DNA of 53,078 nt from Oscillospiraceae bacterium (lineage in GTDB: Bacteria; Bacillota; Clostridia; Oscillospirales; JAAYXM01). The notes below the pieces were generated by a model that was not told the origin of the DNA, ran no database searches, and worked only from the letters and a program-made list of their open reading frames with translations. Where the stretch lies: NCBI GenBank assembly GCA_017559985.1, contig JAFYPW010000022.1, forward strand, positions 1 to 53,078. Direction: 5' to 3'. The position numbers were made by a program, and so were the translations under genes. Shown one piece after another: positions 32,924 through 40,837 of the stretch; the first letter of the stretch is position 1, and the number at the start of each line of letters is the position of its first letter.

Positions 32924-32976
32924 AACTTGACAAGTTAGAAATAAACTGATATAATTTAACTAACTTATAAGGTTAG
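32924..32976 (+). promoter_or_regulatory. DUF6514 promoter with two operator-like palindromes
   Basis: TTGACA (32927-32932), 17 bases, TATAAT (32950-32955) form a near-perfect SigA promoter. A 13-base palindrome AACTTGACAAGTT (32924-32936) covers the -35, and CTAAC-7-GTTAG (32960-32976) lies just after the -10. The two share CTT....GTTAGA at matching positions. Binding at both would block polymerase; the adjacent XRE protein is the obvious candidate. Confidence 0.6.
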
Positions 32977-32988
32977 AGGGCGAAAGTT

Positions 32989-33216
32989 ATGAAATATATT
33001 ATATTTAAAGAAACGGTTTTTAATGAAGAGATGGGCGAATATATGTCATACGGAATTTCGGTCAGAGAAAAGGGAAATGAGGTCCGTAGGTTTTCTGATG
33101 TTTGCAGGTCGCGAAAAAGGGTGTGCAGGCTTTGCCGCTTGTGCAACCGCCTGAAAGTATCCGCAGAGCAGTTTGATTATATAATCGAAGACTTTTGCGT
33201 GGGTGAGTCATATTAA
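32989..33216 (+). CDS. DUF6514-family small protein
   Basis: A 75-residue protein that I match from memory to DUF6514, small proteins of Oscillospiraceae and relatives with unknown function. It begins MKYIIFKETVFNEEMGEYMSYGI, has a basic Arg/Cys-rich centre (CRSRKRVCRLCRLCNRL) and ends DYIIEDFC. Clustered cysteines (residues about 39-52) could bind metal. GAGGG precedes the ATG. It is expressed from a strong promoter with operator-like sites and has its own terminator. Confidence 0.7.
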   Translation: MKYIIFKETVFNEEMGEYMSYGISVREKGNEVRRFSDVCRSRKRVCRLCRLCNRLKVSAEQFDYIIEDFCVGESY

Positions 33217-33220
33217 AGAA

Positions 33221-33259
33221 AGCACAGGTGAAACAGCGTTCACCTGTGCTCCTTTTTTT
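33221..33259 (+). terminator. Intrinsic terminator of the DUF6514 gene
   Basis: AGCACAGGTGAA pairs with TTCACCTGTGCT around six bases, followed by CC and T7. Confidence 0.9.
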
Positions 33260-33264
33260 GCTTA

Positions 33265-36200
33265 TTATAAAAGATCTGCCTTGTTGAGAATGTTGTACAT
33301 AAGCTGAATGAGCTCAGCTCGTGTAACATTAGATTTGGGGTTGAGTCTTCCGTTATTGTCACCGTTTACAACTCCTGCATTTACGCAGAATGCAATATCA
33401 ACCTTTGCCCAGTTATCAACTGTTTTTGCGTCGGTGAATCTGGAAAGCACCTGCTCAGCTTCAGCGATTGTCATGTTGGATGAAGAAGAAACACTGTCGC
33501 CGTTCATGAACCTGATTGCACGCGCAACGATTGTCATTGCTTCTGCTCGTGTCAGCTTGTTTGACGGCTTGAACGTTCCGTCGGGGTATCCTGATATAAG
33601 CTCGTATGATACAGTTGACATTACTGCGTTAAAATAGCTGTCTGTTGATATCATATCAAAGAATGGGCTTGCGCCGGACATATCTCCGAAAATACCAAGT
33701 GTTTTTGCCATAATGGAAACGGTTTCGGAACGGGAAATGGCTTCACTTGCTTTGATGTCAGAGCCTGTCACATTATCGAGGATGAGTCTTGAACCAAGTG
33801 TGTTTGCCGGAGTAGCAACCCAGGAAGGTGTGTTTGTGAAAGAGTGGGATGCTGAAATTGCAGCATAGTTACCGTCTTTTCGTGTTTTTGCAGTAATGTA
33901 AACAACACCGCCACTTGTCTGTGTTGAAGAGGGTACGGGAACAACGGCACCCGATGCTTCGATTCTCACTACGGTTGATGAAGTGTTATTTGCGGGGTTT
34001 TTAATCATAAAGCGCTTGTCTGAGAATACGGTGTGTGTCACATCTTTGCTTGAAGCCGATGAATCAATTATTTTTGCGCTGAGTTTCTTTGCTGAGGATT
34101 CAACCTTGAAAGAGTTGCTTGAAGACGCAGTTGTGAGTTTCTGTGAGGTTGCAGACGTTGAACTTTCTATTGTGAGAGAAAGTGTATCGCCTGAGGCAAG
34201 TGTGGGAAGGTTTTCTGCGGGAATGTAGAATGTTGCATTGTCAAGAGAGAGTGCGAACGTTCCGCCGTTGCGTCTGATGAAGTCTGCGACATCTCCCATA
34301 ATGTTAAGGGTTGCAGAAGCTACGGAGGACGGTGCTTTTGCAAGGAACTGGACTTTGCTTCCGTAGGCATTGAACTTTGTAACACCGGAGACGGAAATAA
34401 CAGTTGAGCTGCCGGAAGACTGTGCGGTTGCAAGGTCTGCGACTGCTACGTCGTTTATATAAGTTCTTACATTGCCGTCAGCTTCGCCAAGCGGAAGTGT
34501 TGTCATAGCTTTGTTGATTGCGTTGCCGTCTGCATCCGAAAGAGCATTTGCAAGAAGCTTTATCTGTGAGAAATACTCATTTGCAGGCTCTGCAAGAACG
34601 ATAAGAAGTTCACTGCTTTCGGAGTTGAGTCTTACATAGTCGTTTGAAGAAAGGGTTTCGAAACGTCCGTTTCGTGAGATTTGAATTTTGTTTTTCAAAT
34701 CGTCAAGAGAGTCGCTTGTGTTATATACCGGTTCGTTGAATTTAAGGGTGACTGTATAGAAGTCGTCTGAAAGGCTTGCCGTCACATCGCCGCTGTAATC
34801 TGACGGAAGAGTATCTCCTGATGCGGAAGAGCCGGTTGCTGTTACATAGTCTGTTGTTATGGTGGTGTTCAACACATAACCGGAGTCGTAATCAGCAAGC
34901 GCGCCCTTTGCAATTCTGAAAGCATTAAGGGAGCCTGTGAGAGGCGTGGAGAGGAGTATTGTGATTACGTTTGAAGGTGAAATGCTTACGGCGTCGCTTG
35001 TGGAAAGTGTGACGTAAGAACCGCCGTTTCTAGAAACGGAAATGCTTTCGCGAAGGTTTACGGATGAAACAGCGCGAATGTCATCCTTGAAATAAATTCG
35101 TACTCTTTGAGTTGCTTCGTCATAGGTGATTTTGCTGTATTCGGGAGAATCTTCACCGTAACTGTTGTTGTCTGACATTCCTGCTTCAAGAGCGCCGGTT
35201 GTAATGGTTGAGGTAAGAACAGCTCCTGCGGAAGAGGCTATGGAATTTCCTGAAATTCTGATACGGTTATTTGAACCGCTTAACGCCTCTTTGAGGTTGA
35301 TAGTCATTTTTGTATCAGAGAAAGAGAAGGAATCAGAGGAAGAAAGCTGAACGTAAGAACCGCCGTTTCTTGAAATGTAGATATTGGAACGGAGCTGGCT
35401 TGTAGTAAGCGACGGGTTCATCTTGACTGCAGTGTCGAAATAAAGGACGACACGATTGTTGCTTGAAAGGAATGCGTTCTGGAAGACCGGAGCCTTAACA
35501 GCCGATGCGCCGCTTGTTATATTGTCTGTGGTGAGGGTATCACATGCTGTGTATCCGTAATAGTCTGTAAGGCTGCCTGCATCAATCTTGATGTAGTTTC
35601 TGCTTCCTGTGAGCGGATCATCAAAATCTATTTTCAGATAGTTCGTGCCGAGAGTCAGCTTATCGGCAGCGGCAAGTGTTTCGTAATTGTTGGATGATCC
35701 ACGGCTTACCCATACGTGTGATTTGAGAAGGGAAAGAGCTATGGAAGTTCCGCTGAATGAGTTTTTGATTTTGTCAGTGAAGTAGATGGTGACAGAGCTT
35801 CTGTCAGAAGAAAGGGAGGTGTAATCAATCTCCGGAGCTGCAGCTGTCTTTGAAGCATCAATGTAGGGCGTTGTGATTGCCGAAAGGTTTATGTTTCCGT
35901 TTTCCGTGTTCTGGAGCTTTCCGGCAGCTATGCGGAAACGGACTCTTGAACCGGTGAGCCAGGTTTCAAGGTATATGGTGATTTCACCTTTTTGTTTATC
36001 GATTTCGATATCTTCGTTGGGAATAACTTCGTTAAAAGAAGAACCTGTTCTTGCAAGTTCAATATATCCGTTTTTAAGAGATTCGGAATTGGGGAAGCCG
36101 TCTATTTTGCTGTTGAACTTCAAAGTGACGGTTTGCTCTGAACTGTTGAGAACAGCACAGTCTTTTTCAAGAAGCTTCGGGTCGGAAGCATCAAAAACGG

Positions 36201-36585
36201 GAGTTTCAATGACGTCTGTCTGTCCGACGAAAGTGTCCTTTGCAATTGCGAAGTAGTTGTTGGGGAGTGTCAGGGATGACGAAAGCTTGATGCGGAGATA
36301 GGTCCCCGAAACGGTTACTTTCGATGAGGAAGGTATCGTTGCCAAAGAAGCACCGTTTTTGCTTAAACGTATTTTAGAATAAAGAGAGGAAGTTGTGGCA
36401 ACTTCAAGTTCGCGGTCAAACTCTATTGTTATGTAAGTTCTCGACTCGTCCATAGAGAGACTGAGCACCTTCGGGTCTTCGGACTGTTCAGTCGCAAAAA
36501 CCGAAAACGGGAGAACAGACATAAGGATTGCGAGGGAAAGAACAAGACCGACAGCTTTTTTTAATGAATTCCTTACCTTTCTCAT
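33265..36585 (-). CDS. Large cell-surface protein with Ig-like repeats and SLH domains
   Basis: A 1106-residue secreted protein. A signal peptide (about residues 1-30, KKAVGLVLSLAILMSVLPFS then VFA) is followed by about six beta-rich repeats of 105-115 residues (to about 700), each with a core like ISRNGGSYVxLSSSD and ending near TTxxL. A second beta region (700-945) follows, then three SLH motifs (945-1106: EAISRSETVSIMAK; SGYPDGTFKPSNKLTRAEAM; VVNGDNNGRLNPKSNVTRAEL) that should bind secondary wall polymer. The adhesive or structural role is inferred. Start ATG 36585 has GGAG upstream. It may be a major S-layer protein. Confidence 0.88.
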   Translation of the reverse strand: MRKVRNSLKKAVGLVLSLAILMSVLPFSVFATEQSEDPKVLSLSMDESRTYITIEFDRELEVATTSSLYSKIRLSKNGASLATIPSSSKVTVSGTYLRIKLSSSLTLPNNYFAIAKDTFVGQTDVIETPVFDASDPKLLEKDCAVLNSSEQTVTLKFNSKIDGFPNSESLKNGYIELARTGSSFNEVIPNEDIEIDKQKGEITIYLETWLTGSRVRFRIAAGKLQNTENGNINLSAITTPYIDASKTAAAPEIDYTSLSSDRSSVTIYFTDKIKNSFSGTSIALSLLKSHVWVSRGSSNNYETLAAADKLTLGTNYLKIDFDDPLTGSRNYIKIDAGSLTDYYGYTACDTLTTDNITSGASAVKAPVFQNAFLSSNNRVVLYFDTAVKMNPSLTTSQLRSNIYISRNGGSYVQLSSSDSFSFSDTKMTINLKEALSGSNNRIRISGNSIASSAGAVLTSTITTGALEAGMSDNNSYGEDSPEYSKITYDEATQRVRIYFKDDIRAVSSVNLRESISVSRNGGSYVTLSTSDAVSISPSNVITILLSTPLTGSLNAFRIAKGALADYDSGYVLNTTITTDYVTATGSSASGDTLPSDYSGDVTASLSDDFYTVTLKFNEPVYNTSDSLDDLKNKIQISRNGRFETLSSNDYVRLNSESSELLIVLAEPANEYFSQIKLLANALSDADGNAINKAMTTLPLGEADGNVRTYINDVAVADLATAQSSGSSTVISVSGVTKFNAYGSKVQFLAKAPSSVASATLNIMGDVADFIRRNGGTFALSLDNATFYIPAENLPTLASGDTLSLTIESSTSATSQKLTTASSSNSFKVESSAKKLSAKIIDSSASSKDVTHTVFSDKRFMIKNPANNTSSTVVRIEASGAVVPVPSSTQTSGGVVYITAKTRKDGNYAAISASHSFTNTPSWVATPANTLGSRLILDNVTGSDIKASEAISRSETVSIMAKTLGIFGDMSGASPFFDMISTDSYFNAVMSTVSYELISGYPDGTFKPSNKLTRAEAMTIVARAIRFMNGDSVSSSSNMTIAEAEQVLSRFTDAKTVDNWAKVDIAFCVNAGVVNGDNNGRLNPKSNVTRAELIQLMYNILNKADLL

Positions 36586-36711
36586 AATTAACTCCAAGAC
36601 CGGAATCTCACGATTACGGCACCGTTTTTCCGGCAAACGGTAAGCCGAATTTTTATGTGCTGTTTTACTGCCTGTTGGGGTTATAAAAATCGCACAATAC
36701 TATATATGTAT

Positions 36712-36740
36712 ATAATAGACGAAAATTGACAAAAAGTCAA
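36712..36740 (-). promoter_or_regulatory. Predicted promoter of the large SLH gene
   Basis: On the minus strand TTGACT (36740-36735), 17 bases, TATTAT (36717-36712). The -35 is one arm of a palindrome TTGAC-AAAAA-GTCAA (36726-36740). The transcript has a leader of about 120 bases with two hairpins. Confidence 0.65.
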
Positions 36741-36788
36741 TCATATATATGTAGAAAATTAAATGGTAAAAAAGATTTCATCAGTTTA

Positions 36789-36817
36789 TTGACTAAGAAG
36801 AAGTTTGAAGCTATAAT
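36789..36817 (+). promoter_or_regulatory. Predicted SigA promoter of the small SLH gene
   Basis: TTGACT (36789-36794), 17 bases, TATAAT (36812-36817). Confidence 0.7.
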
Positions 36818-36855
36818 AAGTACAAAGGCGATGTGCCTGAAAGGAGTAATGCGAA

Positions 36856-37965
36856 ATGAGAAAAATTACAAAAAGGATTATTTCTCTCTTGTTGTGTGTG
36901 GTTGTTCTGGCGGGTTTTGCGGCAACCGCAGGCGCAGTTGAGACACTGTATGGCATAGTTCCGTACACCGAGGGTGGCGGCTATGTATATATGCTCAAAA
37001 GCTATTATCAACCGGGTGAGATAGTTACAATCAGAGCTGTTCCGGACGAGGGCTTTGTGTTTTATTCCTGGGTGACGGATGATGTTTTTCTTGCATATCC
37101 GGAAAACGACATCATTCAGTTCTATATGCCGGCTCAGGATGTTGAAATCAGTGCTGTTTTTGCTATAAAACAGCCCGAAGTAAAAGAGACGGTCAGTGTC
37201 ACGTTCAACTCGATGGGTGGAACAGATTTCGGCACCAAATATGTAGAAATCGGCGGCTATCTTGAAGAGCCTGCGACAGCACCTGTAAAAACAGGATACA
37301 TATTTGACGGATGGTATACGGATGCAACCTGCACATTACCGTTTACATTTTCAACTCCGATTTATAATGCAACAATCCTTTATGCAAAGTGGTCTGCTGT
37401 TCAGGCTGAAAAAACAAATGAATTTACAGATGTCAATGAAGATGACTGGTTCTGCGATTGTGTAAAGGCACTTGCAGAAAAAAACATTATTTCAGGTATG
37501 GGTAACAATACGTTTGCTCCCAAGAAAAACATCAGCCGTGCGCAGTTTGTTACAATTCTGGCAAATCTCGAACAGGCAAATCTTTCAGGAACAGAAACAC
37601 CTTTTGATGATGTTCCGACAGACGCGTGGTATGCAAAAGCTGTTGCGTGGGCATACAATGAAGGAATTGTAACCGGCGTTGGTGCGAAAACATTTGCACC
37701 GAATGCAAATATATCGCGTCAGGATATGGCGGTTATGCTTATGAGATACGTTGAAAATGTAGCAAAAATAACGCTCTCCGAAACGGTGGCACAAGCTGCA
37801 TTTGCGGATGATTCAAGCATTTCTTCTTATGCACGCGAGGCTGTTTATGCAATGCAGCGCGCCGCAGTTATCGGAGGAAAAACCGGAAATGTGTTTGACC
37901 CGAAAGGAAATGCAACACGTGCAGAAAGCGCGAAGATGATTTATGTTTTAATGGGAATGATGTAA
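36856..37965 (+). CDS. Surface protein with InlB-type repeats and three SLH domains
   Basis: A 369-residue secreted protein. The signal peptide ends near AATAGA (residues 1-27). Residues 33-105 form a divergent beta-grasp repeat (YYQPGEIVTIRAVPDEGFVF...FYMPAQDVEISAVF). Residues 114-178 form a Listeria-Bacteroides (InlB B) repeat ending YIFDGWYTDATC and ILYAKW. Three SLH motifs follow (188-369: FTDVNEDDWFCDCVKAL; FDDVPTDAWYAKAVAWAYNEG; FADDSSISSYAREAVYAM). It should be anchored non-covalently to the wall. GAAAGGAG precedes the ATG. Divergent from the larger SLH gene. Confidence 0.92.
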   Translation: MRKITKRIISLLLCVVVLAGFAATAGAVETLYGIVPYTEGGGYVYMLKSYYQPGEIVTIRAVPDEGFVFYSWVTDDVFLAYPENDIIQFYMPAQDVEISAVFAIKQPEVKETVSVTFNSMGGTDFGTKYVEIGGYLEEPATAPVKTGYIFDGWYTDATCTLPFTFSTPIYNATILYAKWSAVQAEKTNEFTDVNEDDWFCDCVKALAEKNIISGMGNNTFAPKKNISRAQFVTILANLEQANLSGTETPFDDVPTDAWYAKAVAWAYNEGIVTGVGAKTFAPNANISRQDMAVMLMRYVENVAKITLSETVAQAAFADDSSISSYAREAVYAMQRAAVIGGKTGNVFDPKGNATRAESAKMIYVLMGMM

Positions 37966-37969
37966 AATA

Positions 37970-38003
37970 AAAAAACGGAAGTCTTTAAAGACTTCCGTTT
38001 TTT
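37970..38003 (+). terminator. Bidirectional terminator (perfect palindrome)
   Basis: AAAAAACGGAAGTCTTT is followed directly by its reverse complement, giving A- and T-runs on both strands. The last codons of the converging phosphopantetheinyl transferase lie within it. Confidence 0.9.
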
Positions 38004-38590
38004 GTGTATATGTGCTCAATTGTTATATCTGATATGGGAGACTGTGAGCAAACAGACAATACGTGGTTTTCATATTCTGTTGTTTTGAAATGATAAAGTT
38101 GTCCGTGAAAGAGAACTGACTCGCCCCAAATAGCCGTATTCAGGATTTCACGGGACAAACCCAATCCCGTAGCTTTTGCAAGAGCTTCTTTGCGCGTCCA
38201 TATACTTATCGCGTTTTCCTCTTTTTCTCCTTCTGAGAAAAAACGTGATGCGACGGAAAAAGGAATATTTTTTCTCACCTGGACATCAACGCCTGTTTCA
38301 ACAGTTGAAAAAGCACAGACGACGACGTTGCCCGAATGCGAAATTGAAAAGAAAACGGGAGCATTTTTCAAATAGGGTTTTCCGTTTTCCGTCAGATGTA
38401 TCTCATAGTCTGTGATTCCCAACCGGGACAATCCGTGCATAAGAAGAATTTCTCCTCCGAGTGAGCGCAATTTGTCTTTGCGTAAAAGCTTTGAATCAAT
38501 CTTTTTTTTGCGGTATTCCGGACAGAGAGAGTAGCATTTTTCGAAATCGCTGTCAGAAATTGAGGTAATATCAATAAGATATATCTGCAC
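37985..38590 (-). CDS. 4'-phosphopantetheinyl transferase (Sfp type)
   Basis: A 201-residue enzyme that moves the phosphopantetheine arm of coenzyme A to a carrier-protein serine. The family motifs are FSISHSGNVVVCAFSTVETGVDVQ (with metal-binding Asp) and IWTRKEALAKATGLGL (Glu and Lys). It is shorter than Bacillus Sfp (224). No NRPS, PKS or carrier-protein gene lies in the window, so the target is unknown and could be fatty-acid ACP. The start is GTG 38590 with GGAGG 7 bases upstream. The last six codons and stop sit inside the shared terminator hairpin. Confidence 0.92.
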   Translation of the reverse strand: MQIYLIDITSISDSDFEKCYSLCPEYRKKKIDSKLLRKDKLRSLGGEILLMHGLSRLGITDYEIHLTENGKPYLKNAPVFFSISHSGNVVVCAFSTVETGVDVQVRKNIPFSVASRFFSEGEKEENAISIWTRKEALAKATGLGLSREILNTAIWGESVLFHGQLYHFKTTEYENHVLSVCSQSPISDITIEHIYTKNGSL

Positions 38591-38609
38591 TTAAATTCCT
38601 CCATTTCAG

Positions 38610-38645
38610 AAAAAAGATACACGATAACCGTCGTGTATCTTTTTG
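38610..38645 (-). terminator. Intrinsic terminator of the metY operon
   Basis: AAGATACACGA pairs perfectly with TCGTGTATCTT around six bases, followed on the minus strand by T6. Confidence 0.88.
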
Positions 38646-38648
38646 TTT

Positions 38649-39929
38649 TTATTTGCAGGCGTCAAGTGCTGCGGAAATATCGGATATAATATCGTCGACG
38701 TCTTCAATGCCGATGGAGAGGCGGATGGTTGAAGCGCTGATACCCGCCGCAAGAAGCTGCTCGTCTGAAAGCTGTGAATGTGTGGTGGTTGCGGGGTGGC
38801 TGACCATTGAGCGCGTGTCGCCAAGGTTTGCAACTATTCGCAAAAGCTTTAAGTTGTCGCAGAATTTAGCCCCGGCTTCACGCCCGCCGCGGATTTCAAA
38901 AGTAAATACACCGGAGCATCCGTCAGGCAGATATTCGTTTGCAAGGCGGTAATATTTGCTGCCGGGAAGAGCGGGATGGTCAACGGAGAGCACCATAGGA
39001 TGTGTCTGTAAAAACTCTGCTACTTTAAGAGCGTTTTCGCTGTGTTTCTTCATTCGGAGGGAAAGTGTTTCGAGACCGAGCATAGTAACCCAGGAATTGA
39101 AGGGCGACTGACAAGCACCGATGTCTCTTAAAATGTGTGTTCTTACCTTTGTGATAAATGCGGCGTTTCCACAAGCGTCTGCATAAACTATTCCGTGATA
39201 GCTTTCGTCCGGAGTGTTGAATTCGGGGAAGCGCGGATTATCTTTCCACTTAAAGTTGCCGCTGTCAACGATAGCGCCGCCCATTACGGTACTGCTGCCG
39301 GCAAGATACTTTGTTGCAGAGTGTATAACGAGGTCTGCGCCATATTCAATGGGGCGGAGAAGTGCGGGAGTTGCAAATGTGTTATCGATGATAAGCGGAA
39401 TTCCGTATTTCTTTGCGATTTCTGAAAGACCGCGAATGTCAGCGATATCTGCCTTGGGGTTGCCGATGGCCTCGGCAAAGATGGCTTTTGTCTTGTCAGT
39501 GATTTTAGCCTCCACCGTTGAGAGGTCGTCCATATCTGCGAAGTGAACTTTTATGCCCATACGGTCAAAGGTTTTGCCGAGAAGATTGATTGCCCCACCA
39601 TAGATTGTAGAGGAAGAGATAACCTCATCTCCGCAAGAGCAGAGTGTGAGGAGTGCCATTGTGATTGCGGCGTGTCCGCTTGATGCGGCGACAGCACCGA
39701 TACCACCCTCCAAAAGAGAAATTCTTTCTTCAAAGGCTGTGTTTGTAGGGTTTTGGAGACGTGTGTATATATTTCCTGTCTGTTCCAGCGCGAAAAGGCT
39801 TCGTGCGTGTTCAACGCTGTCAAAATTATATGCAGTTGTCATATATATCGGCAACACGTTTGAGTGCGTTGTGGGTTCCGGAGAATATCCGCCGTGCACC
39901 GATAATGTATCAAATTTGTAGTTATTCAT
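38649..39929 (-). CDS. O-acetylhomoserine sulfhydrylase-type PLP enzyme
   Basis: A 426-residue Cys/Met-metabolism PLP enzyme closest to O-acetylhomoserine aminocarboxypropyltransferase (MetY), which makes homocysteine from O-acetylhomoserine and sulfide. The PLP-binding Lys207 is in HSATKYLAG and Asp182 in IDNTFATP. Other blocks are YTRLQNPTN and SLGDTRSM-like ANLGDTRSMVSHPATTTH. Start ATG 39929 has GGAGG 9 bases upstream; the TTG within the spacer is less likely. It is the last gene of the ComEA-RR-HK-GerMN operon, 15 bases after GerMN, an odd neighbour for a sulfur enzyme. Confidence 0.92.
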   Translation of the reverse strand: MNNYKFDTLSVHGGYSPEPTTHSNVLPIYMTTAYNFDSVEHARSLFALEQTGNIYTRLQNPTNTAFEERISLLEGGIGAVAASSGHAAITMALLTLCSCGDEVISSSTIYGGAINLLGKTFDRMGIKVHFADMDDLSTVEAKITDKTKAIFAEAIGNPKADIADIRGLSEIAKKYGIPLIIDNTFATPALLRPIEYGADLVIHSATKYLAGSSTVMGGAIVDSGNFKWKDNPRFPEFNTPDESYHGIVYADACGNAAFITKVRTHILRDIGACQSPFNSWVTMLGLETLSLRMKKHSENALKVAEFLQTHPMVLSVDHPALPGSKYYRLANEYLPDGCSGVFTFEIRGGREAGAKFCDNLKLLRIVANLGDTRSMVSHPATTTHSQLSDEQLLAAGISASTIRLSIGIEDVDDIISDISAALDACK

Positions 39930-39944
39930 TGAGTTCAACCTCCG

Positions 39945-40832
39945 TTATTTGTTTTTTGCAAATGCCTGTGAATTATTTAGAGGAAAAGCAATATTATAAT
40001 AAGTATATCCGTAACCGTCCTCTCCGTCAATAAGGAATTTCACACTGCTTATCATAGGAAGCTCTGTCAGCGTGTTTACAATAGAAAAGAGAGAGCTTTT
40101 TTCGTGCTCCTTGTCATGTGAAGCGTTGAGGAAAAATTCCGGTGAAACATCCACATAGCAACAATTTTCACTCACATAAACGTTGTTGAGTTTCGTGCCC
40201 TGCGGAAAACCGCTTATCATAGTTGTCTTGTCGGGGGGCGTGAAGAGGAGTGTGATGACATCTTCTTCAAGAGTTCTGTCCGGCAGAATGGGGATATCAC
40301 GGGTGTGACAGATAAGGCTTGTGCGCGATGAATCAACGTAATACAGATTTACCGAAAGTTTTTCGTAAGAGGCAACCGGGGAAGAAAGGATGAAGTCGTC
40401 GTCTGAGAAAAGTTCGTATGAATTTTCGCAGGTTATAGCAACTTTTTCAACAAACGGCAAGCTGGAAAGTGATTTTACTATACAGGCATTTGCTGCGACG
40501 CGTTCCGTGTCAGACAAGTGATTATAAGCGGGGGAAAGCGTTAATGAGCAGAGCCCGTCGGAAACGGCAACGTCCTGAAGGCTTATTTTCCTGTCAAACA
40601 TTGGGACGTGTCTTTTTTTAGTGGGTGAAGACAGCAACGAGAAAAGCTCTGAGACAACATCTTCCTCTGTTTCCCGGGAAAGATTGACTGAAAGAGAAAC
40701 TGTCTTGTTGGGCGTGTCGGAAGAAAAGTAATAAGCCTTTGCAAATGTTGGGTTTTTTGTCTGAGGATTTGAACAGGAGGAAAAAGAGAGGATTGCCAAA
40801 AAGAGAACGAAAGTAAAAAGAAGTTTTTTCAT
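39945..40832 (-). CDS. GerMN-domain lipoprotein
   Basis: A 295-residue lipoprotein. The lipobox LSFSSC puts the lipidated Cys at residue 20. Two GerMN (spore-germination/SpoIIIE-like) domains follow, about residues 45-145 and 160-290, each with a DVAVSDGLCSLTLSP- or NNVYVSENCCYVDVSP-like core. Such pairs occur in the GerM protein of sporulating Firmicutes and in LpqB-like partners of two-component systems. It starts 5 bases after the histidine kinase, so it may modulate that kinase outside the membrane; this is inference from layout. Confidence 0.85.
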   Translation of the reverse strand: MKKLLFTFVLFLAILSFSSCSNPQTKNPTFAKAYYFSSDTPNKTVSLSVNLSRETEEDVVSELFSLLSSPTKKRHVPMFDRKISLQDVAVSDGLCSLTLSPAYNHLSDTERVAANACIVKSLSSLPFVEKVAITCENSYELFSDDDFILSSPVASYEKLSVNLYYVDSSRTSLICHTRDIPILPDRTLEEDVITLLFTPPDKTTMISGFPQGTKLNNVYVSENCCYVDVSPEFFLNASHDKEHEKSSLFSIVNTLTELPMISSVKFLIDGEDGYGYTYYNIAFPLNNSQAFAKNK

Positions 40833-40837
40833 AGGAT

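Noticed and set aside
33265..36585. Repeats in the large SLH gene considered as a CRISPR or tandem DNA array
   Set aside because: The spacing (about 339 bases) and reading-frame conservation show protein-domain repeats, not a CRISPR array.
36600..36660. CGGCAAACGG word on the plus strand as a c-di-GMP riboswitch for the small SLH gene
   Set aside because: It lies upstream of that gene's promoter (36789-36817), so it is not in its transcript, and other conserved blocks are missing.
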